Positions 18,564-26,971 of a stretch of 64,000 nt of DNA are shown here, one piece after another; positions within the stretch are counted from its first letter, which is position 1; the number at the start of each line of letters is the position of its first letter. A program made the position numbers and the translations under genes. Source of the DNA: Sphingomonas natans (lineage in GTDB: Bacteria > Pseudomonadota > Alphaproteobacteria > Sphingomonadales > Sphingomonadaceae); NCBI RefSeq assembly GCF_030546695.1, contig NZ_JAUOTP010000001.1:620001-684000 (forward strand), written 5' to 3'. The notes under the pieces were generated by a model, which did not search any database, was not told the DNA's origin, and saw only the letters and a program-made list of their open reading frames with translations.

Positions 18564-19358
18564 TTGACGTCCGACACCGGCAGCCAGAATCTAAGCCAGA
18601 TCGCGCACGCCTTCGTGACCGCGCGCAAGTCCCGCACCGCGCTTCTCACCTATCCGGGCACCATTCCGGCGAGCATCGCCGAGGCTTATGAGGTTCAGGA
18701 CCAGGCGATCGCGCTTTATGGCGACGAGGTCGGCGGCTGGAAGGTCGGCCGCATCAATCCCCCCGTCGATGGCGTGAACCGCCTCGCCGGCCCGATCTTC
18801 ACCGACGTCATCTTCGACGAGACGCCCGCGCCGATCGCGATGCCCGTCTTCGGCGAGGGCTTCGCCGCCGCCGAAGCCGAGTTCCTGCTGCGCATCGGCA
18901 CCGCGCCAGATCCCGCCAAGACGAGCTACACGATCGAAGAGGCGGCAACGCTGCTCGATGCGGTGCATATCGGCATCGAGATCGCCAGCTCGCCTTATCC
19001 GGGGATCAACGCCGACGGCCCGCTCGTCACCATCTCCGATTTCGGCAACAACAACGGCCTCGTCATCGGCGCCGAAATCCCGAACTGGCGCGATCGCGAT
19101 CTCAACGCCTGGATCGTCGAACTCGACATCAATGGCGAGCCGATCGGCAGCAAGACCGCCGCCGAAATGCTCGACGGCCCGATCGGCGCCGCGCGATTCC
19201 TCTTCGAGGTGATGGCGAAGCGTGGCATCGCGCTGACGCCGGGGCAGTGGATCTCGAGCGGCGCGGTCACCGGCGTCCATCCGGTCGCGGTGGGCGATGC
19301 GGTCGAGGTGCGGTTCGACCGCCGGCTCGTGACCAGCTGCACGATCACCGCGCTCTAA
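18564..19358 (+). CDS. Fumarylacetoacetate hydrolase-family protein (2-keto-4-pentenoate hydratase-like)
   Basis: A 264-aa protein of the FAH/MhpD superfamily. Recognised by GGWKVGRINPP, AAEAEFLLRIG (metal-ligand glutamates), AVHIGIEIASSPYP, ISDFGNNNGLVIG and the final WISSGAVTGVHPVAVGDAVEVRF. Its place between the uronate reductase and the hexuronate transporter suggests action on a 2-keto-deoxy acid of the pathway, but the substrate is not determined. The start is TTG 18564 with GAGG upstream; no ATG is suitable. Confidence 0.85.
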   Translation: MTSDTGSQNLSQIAHAFVTARKSRTALLTYPGTIPASIAEAYEVQDQAIALYGDEVGGWKVGRINPPVDGVNRLAGPIFTDVIFDETPAPIAMPVFGEGFAAAEAEFLLRIGTAPDPAKTSYTIEEAATLLDAVHIGIEIASSPYPGINADGPLVTISDFGNNNGLVIGAEIPNWRDRDLNAWIVELDINGEPIGSKTAAEMLDGPIGAARFLFEVMAKRGIALTPGQWISSGAVTGVHPVAVGDAVEVRFDRRLVTSCTITAL

Positions 19359-19379
19359 AAGAACAAGGGAGAGGGACCG

Positions 19380-20666
19380 ATGGCCACAGAAGCAGCGCCG
19401 GAGGTCATCGCCGCCGCCGAGCGGGTCGGCAAATATCGCTGGGTGATCTGCGGGCTGCTCTTCGCGGCGACCGCGATCAACTATGTCGATCGCCAGATGA
19501 TCGGGCTCCTGAAGCCGACCATTTCGGCCGAGCTCGGCTGGAACGAGACGACCTATGCCGACATCGTCTTCTGGTTCCAGGCGGCCTACTCGATCGGCTA
19601 TCTGAGCTTCGGCAAGATCGTCGACATGGTCGGCGCGCGGATCGGCTATTCGGTCGCCTTCCTGATCTGGACGCTCGGCCACACGCTCTGCGGCTTCGTC
19701 GGCAACGCCTTTCAATTCTCGCTCGCCCGCGCCGTGCTGGGTCTCGGCGAATCGGGCAATTTCCCCTCGGGCATCAAGGCGACGACCGAGTGGTTCCCTG
19801 CGCGCGAGCGCGCGCTCGCCACGGGCATCTTCAACGCCGGCGCCAATGTCGGCGCGATCGTCGCGCCCTTGCTCGTGCCCTTGCTGACAGCCCTCTACGG
19901 CTGGCGCATGGCGTTCGTCGTCACCGGCGCGGGTAGCCTCGTCTGGCTGATCGCCTGGATCGCCATCTATCGCCGCCCGCGCGAGACGAAGGCGCTCACC
20001 GCCGGCGAACTGGCCTATATCGAGAGCGATCCCGCCGATTCCTCCGAGAAGATCGGCTGGCTGCGGCTGCTGCGCTATCGCGAGACCTGGGCGTTCGCGC
20101 TCGGCAAGTTCCTGACCGATCCGATCTGGTGGCTGTTCCTGTTCTGGACGCCCGATTTCCTCGCCAAGACCTATCATCTCGATCTGCTGAGCTTCGGCCC
20201 GCCGCTGGTCGTCATCTATCTGATTTCGGACATGGGCAGCGTCGCGGGCGGCTTCGCCTCGTCGAAGATGATGCAGCGTGGCCTCTCCGCCAACGTCGCG
20301 CGCAAGCTGACGATGCTCGCCTGCGCCTTCCTGATCATGCCGATCTTCTTCATCCAATATGTGAGCGGGCTGTGGCAGGCGGTCGCGATCCTCGGCCTCG
20401 TCACTGCCGCGCACCAGGCCTTCTCCGCCAATATCTACACGATCCCATCGGACATGTTCCCGCGCAACGCGGTCGGCTCGGTCATCGGCATCGGCGGCAC
20501 GTTGGGCGGGATCGGCGGCATGTGCATGGCCAAGTTCGTCGGTTACGTACTGGATACGACGGGCAGCTACACGCCGATCTTCGCGGTCGCGGGCAGCGTC
20601 TATCTGATCGCGATCCTCGTCATCCACCTCCTCTCGCCGCGCCTCGCGAGGGTCGACCGGATCTGA
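19380..20666 (+). CDS. MFS hexuronate transporter (anion:cation symporter family, ExuT-like)
   Basis: A 428-aa inner-membrane permease with about 12 helices. Family signatures: INYVDRQMIGLLKPTI after the first helix, LGLGESGNFPSGIKATTEWFPARERALATGIFNAGANVGAIVAP (split here as the ACS-family loop 4-5), and DFLAKTYHLDLLSFGPP in the second half. These resemble ExuT and related hexuronate carriers. ATG 19380 has GGGAGAGG upstream. It is the likely entry route for galacturonate or short uronates in this island. Confidence 0.9.
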   Translation: MATEAAPEVIAAAERVGKYRWVICGLLFAATAINYVDRQMIGLLKPTISAELGWNETTYADIVFWFQAAYSIGYLSFGKIVDMVGARIGYSVAFLIWTLGHTLCGFVGNAFQFSLARAVLGLGESGNFPSGIKATTEWFPARERALATGIFNAGANVGAIVAPLLVPLLTALYGWRMAFVVTGAGSLVWLIAWIAIYRRPRETKALTAGELAYIESDPADSSEKIGWLRLLRYRETWAFALGKFLTDPIWWLFLFWTPDFLAKTYHLDLLSFGPPLVVIYLISDMGSVAGGFASSKMMQRGLSANVARKLTMLACAFLIMPIFFIQYVSGLWQAVAILGLVTAAHQAFSANIYTIPSDMFPRNAVGSVIGIGGTLGGIGGMCMAKFVGYVLDTTGSYTPIFAVAGSVYLIAILVIHLLSPRLARVDRI

Positions 20667-20716
20667 TCGTCCCGGCGACGGGCAAGAGCCCGCGCCATTC
20701 TCCGGAGAGCCCACAC

Positions 20717-23700
20717 GTGCAGACCCGCGCCGCCTCGTTGCTGAAACTCGGCATCCTATCGCTGAGCCTCGCTGGCCTCGTCCCGGCGGCGGCAGCGCCG
20801 GACGCGACGGGCCTCCTCTTCCGCCTCTCCGCCGACAAGGATCTCGTCGCCGATGTCGCGACGGGCGACGCCCAGCCCAATTTCCTGAGCGGCGTCACGA
20901 TCACACCCGATGGCGCGATCGGCAGCGCGGTGCGCTGGCCCGACGACGGCTATGTCGCGTGGAAGGCGCCCGGCAACATGGCGGCGCAGCGTGGCACGCT
21001 CTCCTTCTTCTGGCGCGCACGCCAGCCGGTCGGCGAGACGCCGTTCGTATTGTTCCGCACCGGCTTCGCCGATCATACGAGCTGGGACATGGCGTTCCTG
21101 CGGATCGACTGGAATGGCCACGGCTTCGACGCCTTCGTCACCGACGCCAATCTGTCGCGCGTCCGCGTCTCGTGGACAATCCCCACCCCGCCGACGCCCG
21201 AGGCGTGGCACCATCTCGCCTTCGCCTGGGACGAGACGGTCGGCGTCCGCCTGTTCTGGGACGGCAAGCTCGTCGCCTCGAAGCTGCAGAAGGCCGATCT
21301 CGACAGCGGTCTCGATCAGTTCGGGCTCGCCGCGCGGATCATGTCGCCGCACCAGGTGCAGAGCCGCTACAGCTTCATGCGCGGCAGCGATTTCGACGAG
21401 ATCCGCGTCTACGATCACATGCTGGCGACAGGCGACGTCGCCGCGCTCGCCGCGAAGGGCGATCCCGCTCCCGCCTCTGCCCTGTCCGACAGCGCCGCGC
21501 GCCAGCTAGCGTGGCTGCACCGCTACGGCTGGGACAAGGCCTCGCCCCCCGTCCTCGCCGATCCGGTCACGCGCGTCCGCAAGGTCGAGTTCGCCGACGC
21601 GAAGGATCTGAAGGCATGGATGTGGAAGGGCGTCGACGGCATCCCGGAGACGACCTGGCCCGGCGTCTATAATCGCTCGCGCCTGCCCGGCCGCGACGAT
21701 TATTTCGAGCTGCCCGACTGGAACACCTATGTCGAGGGCGGCAAGACCTACGACCTGACCTTGCCCACCGGCGAGGCGTTCAACCGCGTCGAGATACGCG
21801 GCGCGGCCTATGGCGATCTCGCCTGGTCGGCGGACGGCACGCGCTATGCGAGCCTCGCCAAACGCCCGCAGGGCGTGGTCCGCTCGGTCATGGATCTCAC
21901 CGAGCGCACCGGCGGCAAGCTGCGCTTCACGAACGTGATGCAGGAGCAGCCGATCCAGGAGATCTGGGCCTATGACATAGGCGCGGGCAAGGAGCCCGAA
22001 GGCACGTTCAAGCTCAGCTACAAGATCGATGCCTCGGCTGCGCCCGATCTTGCGGTACTGACCGATCTCAACGCCTTCATCGCGAGCCGCTACGCCCCCG
22101 ACGAGCGCAGCACATTGCTTGCCATGCCGATCGGCGGTGCGCGCGCCGCGGTCGGCGCGGGCGATGCCGCCGCGGCGGGCGCCGCCGTCCGCCCCAAGGG
22201 CCTCGCCCCGATCGTCCATATCCTGATTCCGGCCGGCTTCGGCGAGGCGCCGCCCGGGCGCCCGTTCGCACGCGCCTGGGCCTATGGCTGGCAGAACATC
22301 CATGACGGGCTTGACGGCATCGCCATCGACATTCCCGCGCTGAAGCTCAAGCCGCGTCCCGACGGGCTGATCCCGCTCAACATCAAGGTCAAGGATCCGA
22401 TCTGGCCGGGCCGCGACATGATCGATCTCTCGGTCTCGGTTCGCCCGAACGAAAAGCGCACGCTCTGGCTCGATCTGCGCGATCGCATCCTGTCCAATGA
22501 CAGCCTCTATCTGACGATGGCCTCCGCCGCGCCCGACTTCGACGCGCAGGCGCTCGACGGGGCGGCGATCCGGCTCGTGTTCAAGGATCGCGCCGCCGCG
22601 CTCGAGGAGCATGTCGCCGACCGGCTCAATCAGGTGAAGGACAATTGGGCCTTCCTCGTCGAGGAACATACGACCTCGAAGCGCGCGGGCCTCTACCAGC
22701 GTCTCTATGCCGACACGACCGATCTGCTGCGCGTCGATCCCGACAATCTGGAGGGCCGCGCTTACTGGGCGGACATCAATTACACGCCCGCCAACCTGCC
22801 GCCGGTTACCCTCCCCGCCATCCCGGCCGGCGTGCCTGCCTGGGCCGCGCGCCAGCTCCAGGATCTCGCCGCGACGCGCCGCTTCGTCGATTGGTGGATC
22901 GACGAGCGGCAGGTGCCTTATGGCGATTTCGGCGGGGGCATATCCGACGATGATGATCTGACCGGCCAGTGGCCGGGGCTCGCTCTGATGGGAGTCCAGC
23001 CCGACAAGATCAACGCCTCGCTGCGCGCGCTGACCGAGGCCTCGTATCGCAACGGCATGCACACCAACGGGCTCGGCACGATCGAGACCGACGAGCTGCA
23101 CACCTATGAGGAAGGGCTCAACGCGGACGCTGAGCGGCTTTATCTGAACTGGGGCGAGCCCGTGGCCCTCGAGCGGCTGATGGCGACGGCCAGGGCGCTG
23201 CACCGCGTCGCGCTCGTCAACCCGGCCGGGCATCTTCATCTCGCCAGCAGCTGGTATGGCGGGCGCCAGATCCACCGCGACGATCCCTGGTCGTGGCAGA
23301 AGCCCTATGGCTTCCTGATCCTCCACGCGCCGACCCTGCTCGGCCTCTACAACGGCAATCCGGATGCGCGTGGGCTCGTCACCGGGCTGATGGATGGCTG
23401 GATCGCGCACGGCAAGCAGGCCGCCGATGGCATCTGGTCCTTCCCGAACGAGATCAACTTTTATTCGGACAAGGAGCGTGTCGGCGACGGCGGCGGTGCC
23501 ACGACGGTGCTGCAGCCCGCCTGGGCCGCCTATCGCTTCACGGGCGACGCCAAATATCTGCGCCCGATTCTCGGCCGCGTGGCCAAGGCCGGCCCGTCGG
23601 CGCTCGCCGAGTTCAACGAGAATAGCTTCGATGTGCTCCCGGAGGGGCCAGCTTGGCGCAAGGCGCTTGCAGGCAAGGCCGGCACCGATTCCTTCTCGCG

Positions 23701-24538
23701 CTATGCCGCCTGGGCGCAGACCGGCGATCTCGCCCCGCTCGCCGCGCTCCACACGGATTCCTTGCGCGACAAGATGCAGCATGAGGCGATGCTGACGACC
23801 GGCCATTGGTGGTCCGATCGCGTCGATTCACCGAGCGACATTCTCCAGCGCGAGCGGCTCGGCGGCGTCGCGCTCCGGCGCGGCCTGTTCTGGCCGGGTA
23901 ACACCGTCAGCTGGCGCTTCGCCGATTCCGCAGCCGCCGAGCAGGTTGCGATCCTCGTCCCCGGCGCGACGCCCGATCGCTTCCGCGTCATCGCGTACAA
24001 CACCAGCGCGGTGCCGCAGCGCGCGACGATGACCGGATGGAGCGTCACCGCCGGCCGCTGGACGATGAAGGCCGCGACGAGCATCGACGAGGGCAAGACG
24101 CTGGCCTCGTCCGCCCCTGACACTCAGGTCACGCTGGAGCGCGGCGCGGGCGTCGAGGTGAGCTTCGCACCGAACACCACCACCGTCCTCGATTTCGCGC
24201 TGGCCACGCCGACGACACCCGCCGCGGACCGCGCCGATCTCGGCATCGGTACGGACGACGTGGTCCGGCGCGGCCGCGCTGTCGCGGTGACGGTCCACAG
24301 CCTCGGCGCGCACGACGCGGTCGGCGGCACGGCCGAACTGGTTGGCGCGGATGGCAGCGTACTGGCGACGGCTACCGTCCCCACGCTCGCCGCCCCGCTC
24401 GATCTGACGCCAAAGACGGCGGCCATCCGGCTGACGCTCCCCGCCGGCATCGCGCCCACCTCGGTCCGCGTCCGCCTTCGGCTTCCGAACAACGCGCCGG
24501 AAGTGACCTATCTCAACAACGAGATCCCGCTCCGGTGA
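20717..24538 (+). CDS. Large exported LamG-domain protein, putative novel pectin-active enzyme
   Basis: A 1273-aa protein starting at GTG 20717 (GGAGA nine bases upstream). Signal peptide about residues 1-27. A concanavalin/LamG-like jelly roll about 30-235 (GTLSFFWRARQPVGE, AWHHLAFAWDE, FDEIRVYD). A beta-rich middle region to about 700. A helical region about 705-1090, with paired-helix character and conserved-looking acidic/aromatic stretches (WWIDERQVPYGDFGGG, then DDDDLTGQWPG; later DELHTYEEGLNADAERLY and HLASSWYGGRQIHRDDPWSW), suggests an (alpha/alpha) toroid like several lyases and hydrolases. A C-terminal CARDB/Ig-like beta domain follows. I cannot name a CAZy family. The position after the hexuronate transporter suggests action on a uronate-containing polysaccharide. 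Confidence 0.8.
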   Translation: MQTRAASLLKLGILSLSLAGLVPAAAAPDATGLLFRLSADKDLVADVATGDAQPNFLSGVTITPDGAIGSAVRWPDDGYVAWKAPGNMAAQRGTLSFFWRARQPVGETPFVLFRTGFADHTSWDMAFLRIDWNGHGFDAFVTDANLSRVRVSWTIPTPPTPEAWHHLAFAWDETVGVRLFWDGKLVASKLQKADLDSGLDQFGLAARIMSPHQVQSRYSFMRGSDFDEIRVYDHMLATGDVAALAAKGDPAPASALSDSAARQLAWLHRYGWDKASPPVLADPVTRVRKVEFADAKDLKAWMWKGVDGIPETTWPGVYNRSRLPGRDDYFELPDWNTYVEGGKTYDLTLPTGEAFNRVEIRGAAYGDLAWSADGTRYASLAKRPQGVVRSVMDLTERTGGKLRFTNVMQEQPIQEIWAYDIGAGKEPEGTFKLSYKIDASAAPDLAVLTDLNAFIASRYAPDERSTLLAMPIGGARAAVGAGDAAAAGAAVRPKGLAPIVHILIPAGFGEAPPGRPFARAWAYGWQNIHDGLDGIAIDIPALKLKPRPDGLIPLNIKVKDPIWPGRDMIDLSVSVRPNEKRTLWLDLRDRILSNDSLYLTMASAAPDFDAQALDGAAIRLVFKDRAAALEEHVADRLNQVKDNWAFLVEEHTTSKRAGLYQRLYADTTDLLRVDPDNLEGRAYWADINYTPANLPPVTLPAIPAGVPAWAARQLQDLAATRRFVDWWIDERQVPYGDFGGGISDDDDLTGQWPGLALMGVQPDKINASLRALTEASYRNGMHTNGLGTIETDELHTYEEGLNADAERLYLNWGEPVALERLMATARALHRVALVNPAGHLHLASSWYGGRQIHRDDPWSWQKPYGFLILHAPTLLGLYNGNPDARGLVTGLMDGWIAHGKQAADGIWSFPNEINFYSDKERVGDGGGATTVLQPAWAAYRFTGDAKYLRPILGRVAKAGPSALAEFNENSFDVLPEGPAWRKALAGKAGTDSFSRYAAWAQTGDLAPLAALHTDSLRDKMQHEAMLTTGHWWSDRVDSPSDILQRERLGGVALRRGLFWPGNTVSWRFADSAAAEQVAILVPGATPDRFRVIAYNTSAVPQRATMTGWSVTAGRWTMKAATSIDEGKTLASSAPDTQVTLERGAGVEVSFAPNTTTVLDFALATPTTPAADRADLGIGTDDVVRRGRAVAVTVHSLGAHDAVGGTAELVGADGSVLATATVPTLAAPLDLTPKTAAIRLTLPAGIAPTSVRVRLRLPNNAPEVTYLNNEIPLR

Positions 24539-25722
24539 TCCTCGGCCGCCGCACCCTGATCGCTGGCGCGGCAGCCACCGCGTTCGCCGCGCGCCTGCCC
24601 GCCGCCGGCTCTGCCGACGCGGAGGCGACGGCCGCGCTCGACGCCGCCGCCGCCGAGAAGGATCCCGCCAAGGCGCTTGCCTTGCTGCGCAGCATTTCGA
24701 GGAAGGGCCTCAGCCGCGCCCGCGCGCTCGATCTTGAGGCCGCGCGCGCCGGGCTCGCGATCGATGTCGCTCTGGCCGATGCCACCGCCGCCACGCGCTA
24801 TACGCTGCAACTCCAGCGCGCGATCGGCAGCGATCTCGATCCCGCGCGCGCGCGGGCGCGGCTGGAGGCGGAACTGCAGCGGCTCCACGCCCGCGCCGCG
24901 CCGCTTTTCGCCCGCCTGGGAGACACGTCGGGCGACATCGGCGCGCGCTACAGCCGCCTGTGGCGCGACGAGCGCTATCTCTATGCAGACGACGAAGCCG
25001 GCCGCGCCCGCGCCGTCGCCGACATGAACGCGACGCTAGCCGGGATGCGCGATCGCCTCCCCCTCGCGTTCGCGGGCCTGCCCCCGTGGTGCGCGAACGT
25101 CTCGACGCGCGCGCTCAATCCTGCCGAGATCGCCGCGGGCAAGAACGGCTACCGCGCGCCGCCCACCGCCGATGCGCCCGGCCTCTACATCGTCGATCTG
25201 AAGGACATACGGCGCCGCCCGAGCTGGACGCTGCCGAGCGTCGTCGCGCACGAATTGCTGCCCGGGCATATGGTCCAGCTGCCGCTCGCCGCGCCGCACC
25301 CGCTCCGCCAGCGCTACACCGTCAATTATCCGGAAGGCTGGGCGATCTATGCCGAGCAGCTCGCCGCCAGCGAAGGCGCGTTCGCGGCCGATCCGCGGGT
25401 CGAGCTCGGCCATATCCATTGGCTGCTGTTCCGCGTCGGCCGCGCGCTCGTCGATCTCGGCATCCACCGGTCGGGCTGGTCGATCGAGGCCGCGCGCGCG
25501 AAGCTCGTCGCGTGGCAGGGCGAGCCAGCCTATTTCGCGCCCTTCGATCCCGATCTCGCGCGCACCGCGAAGGAGCCCGCCGGCTGGGCCTCGCATGCCT
25601 TGATCTGGCTCGCCCTCGCCGATCGCGCGCCGCGCACCGGCTCGCGCAAGCGCTTCCACGCGAGCGTCTTAGTCGATGGCCCGCTGCGCACCGAGAATAT
25701 TGGCGCTAGGATGCGCGCATGA
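24535..25722 (+). CDS. DUF885-family putative metallopeptidase, short form
   Basis: A 395-aa exported protein starting GTG 24535, overlapping the LamG stop (GTGA). The N-terminus MILGRRTLIAGAAATAFAARLPAAG has an RR pair like a Tat signal. The DUF885 metal site is visible: HELLPGH at residues 239-245 and the downstream glutamate in EGWAIYAEQL (Glu267). DUF885 proteins are usually near 600 aa, so this copy is shorter, apparently in the N-terminal half. Coupling to a polysaccharide-island gene is unusual for a peptidase-like protein. Substrate unknown. Confidence 0.8.
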   Translation: MILGRRTLIAGAAATAFAARLPAAGSADAEATAALDAAAAEKDPAKALALLRSISRKGLSRARALDLEAARAGLAIDVALADATAATRYTLQLQRAIGSDLDPARARARLEAELQRLHARAAPLFARLGDTSGDIGARYSRLWRDERYLYADDEAGRARAVADMNATLAGMRDRLPLAFAGLPPWCANVSTRALNPAEIAAGKNGYRAPPTADAPGLYIVDLKDIRRRPSWTLPSVVAHELLPGHMVQLPLAAPHPLRQRYTVNYPEGWAIYAEQLAASEGAFAADPRVELGHIHWLLFRVGRALVDLGIHRSGWSIEAARAKLVAWQGEPAYFAPFDPDLARTAKEPAGWASHALIWLALADRAPRTGSRKRFHASVLVDGPLRTENIGARMRA

Positions 25723-26117
25723 TCGAACGCATCGGCCACATCAACATCAAGACCCCGCTCTTCGCGGAGACCTGCGCCTTCTACGAGGCGTTGTTCGATC
25801 TGCGCCGCGTGCCCGCGCTGACGATGGCCGATCAGGAGCGCAATGCCTGGCTTGCCACCGCCGAGGGGCAGCCCGTCATCCACGTCAACACCGGCGAAAC
25901 GCCCGCCCCGAGCGGCCCGGCGCGGCTCGATCATGTCGCGTTCGAATGCCGCGATGTGGCGGCGATGCGCGCGCGCCTCGACGCGCTCGGCGTCCCCCAC
26001 GTCCACGCCGTCTCGCGCGTGCCGACGCTCGAGCAGGTGTTCTTCACCGACCTCAACGGGATCCGGATCGAGCTGACCTTCGATACGGCAAACATCCCCC
26101 AATCCCGTTCGTCCTGA
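25719..26117 (+). CDS. VOC (glyoxalase/dioxygenase fold) family protein
   Basis: A 132-aa protein with the paired beta-alpha-beta modules of the vicinal-oxygen-chelate fold: MIERIGHINIKTP (first metal histidine), RLDHVAFECRDVAAMRARL (second), and a final FFTDLNGIRIELTF with the terminal glutamate. The ATG overlaps the DUF885 stop (ATGA). It ends the plus-strand uronate transcription unit. The reaction is not indicated; glyoxalase-like or lyase activity on a small acid is possible. Confidence 0.85.
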   Translation: MIERIGHINIKTPLFAETCAFYEALFDLRRVPALTMADQERNAWLATAEGQPVIHVNTGETPAPSGPARLDHVAFECRDVAAMRARLDALGVPHVHAVSRVPTLEQVFFTDLNGIRIELTFDTANIPQSRSS

Positions 26118-26192
26118 GCGAAGTCGAAGGACGGGCTGCAAGCGGGGCGTCTGCCCGGATCACATGCTTCGACTCCGCTCAGCACGAGCGGG
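26098..26192. repeat. REP-like extragenic palindrome (copy 3)
   Basis: Overlaps the end of the VOC gene and fills the gap to murU. Inverted arms CCCGTTCGTCCTGAGCGAAG and CTTCGACTCCGCTCAGCACG, related to copies 1 and 2. It lies between convergent genes and could serve as a bidirectional transcript end. Confidence 0.75.
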
Positions 26193-26215
26193 GATCGGAT
26201 GAGAACGGCTTAGGA

Positions 26216-26971
26216 TCAGCCTTCGCGCAGCATCGCCTCGGTCTTGCCGACCGCCGGCGGCGTGCCGACATCGAACCACAACCCCTGGTGGACGACACCG
26301 TAGAGTCTACCGGAGGCGATCGCCCGATCGAACAGCAGGTTCATTGAAAAGGACCCCGCCGGCACGTCCGCGAACAGCCGCTTCGAGACGATCTGCACGC
26401 CCGTGAACACGAACGGCGCCACGCGCCCGGCCTTGCGCCGCGAGAGCCGGCCGGCCGCATCCATGTGGAAATCGCCCTGCCCGTTGTGGCAGTTCGCCCG
26501 CGCCAGCGGCACGACCAGCAGCAGGCAATCCATCTCGGCGTCGTCCCAACGGTCGCCGAGCAGGCGGATCGCGTCGATCGGCCCGTCGATCCACAGATTG
26601 TCGCTGTTGACGACGACGAAGCGGTCGTCCTCCAGCAGCGGCAGCGCCTTGGCGATCCCGCCGCCCGTCTCGAGCAGTTCGCCGCGCTCGTCGGAGAACA
26701 ACAGCTCGATCCCCTTGGCGCGCTTGAGGTGTCCCTCCAGCGCATCGGCCAGATAGTGAAGATTGACGACCGCGCGCTCGACGCCCGCCGCGCGCAGCCG
26801 GTCCAGCGCATGATCGATGAGCGGCTTGCCCGCCACCTCCACCATCGGCTTGGGCCGCATCGCGGTGAGCGGGCGCATCCTCTTGCCCAGCCCCGCGGCG
26901 AGCAGCATCGCGGTCCGGATCGGCGCGGTGCTCGGTTGCGGCCGGAGCGCGAGCGGTGCCTTGCGGCTCAC
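26216..26971 (-). CDS. murU: Nucleotidyltransferase, probable N-acetylmuramate-1-phosphate uridylyltransferase MurU
   Basis: A 251-aa sugar-phosphate nucleotidyltransferase. The N-terminal signature AMLLAAGLGKRMRPLT and the KPMVEVAGKPLIDHALDRL block are diagnostic of the fold, and FVVVNSDNLWIDG holds the metal-binding Asp. In alphaproteobacteria and Pseudomonas, the pair AmgK/MurU recycles peptidoglycan N-acetylmuramate to UDP-MurNAc. GTG 26971 overlaps the amgK stop (GTGA) and has AAGG upstream. The gene order tsaE-amgK-murU supports the assignment. Confidence 0.88.
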   Translation of the reverse strand: MSRKAPLALRPQPSTAPIRTAMLLAAGLGKRMRPLTAMRPKPMVEVAGKPLIDHALDRLRAAGVERAVVNLHYLADALEGHLKRAKGIELLFSDERGELLETGGGIAKALPLLEDDRFVVVNSDNLWIDGPIDAIRLLGDRWDDAEMDCLLLVVPLARANCHNGQGDFHMDAAGRLSRRKAGRVAPFVFTGVQIVSKRLFADVPAGSFSMNLLFDRAIASGRLYGVVHQGLWFDVGTPPAVGKTEAMLREG

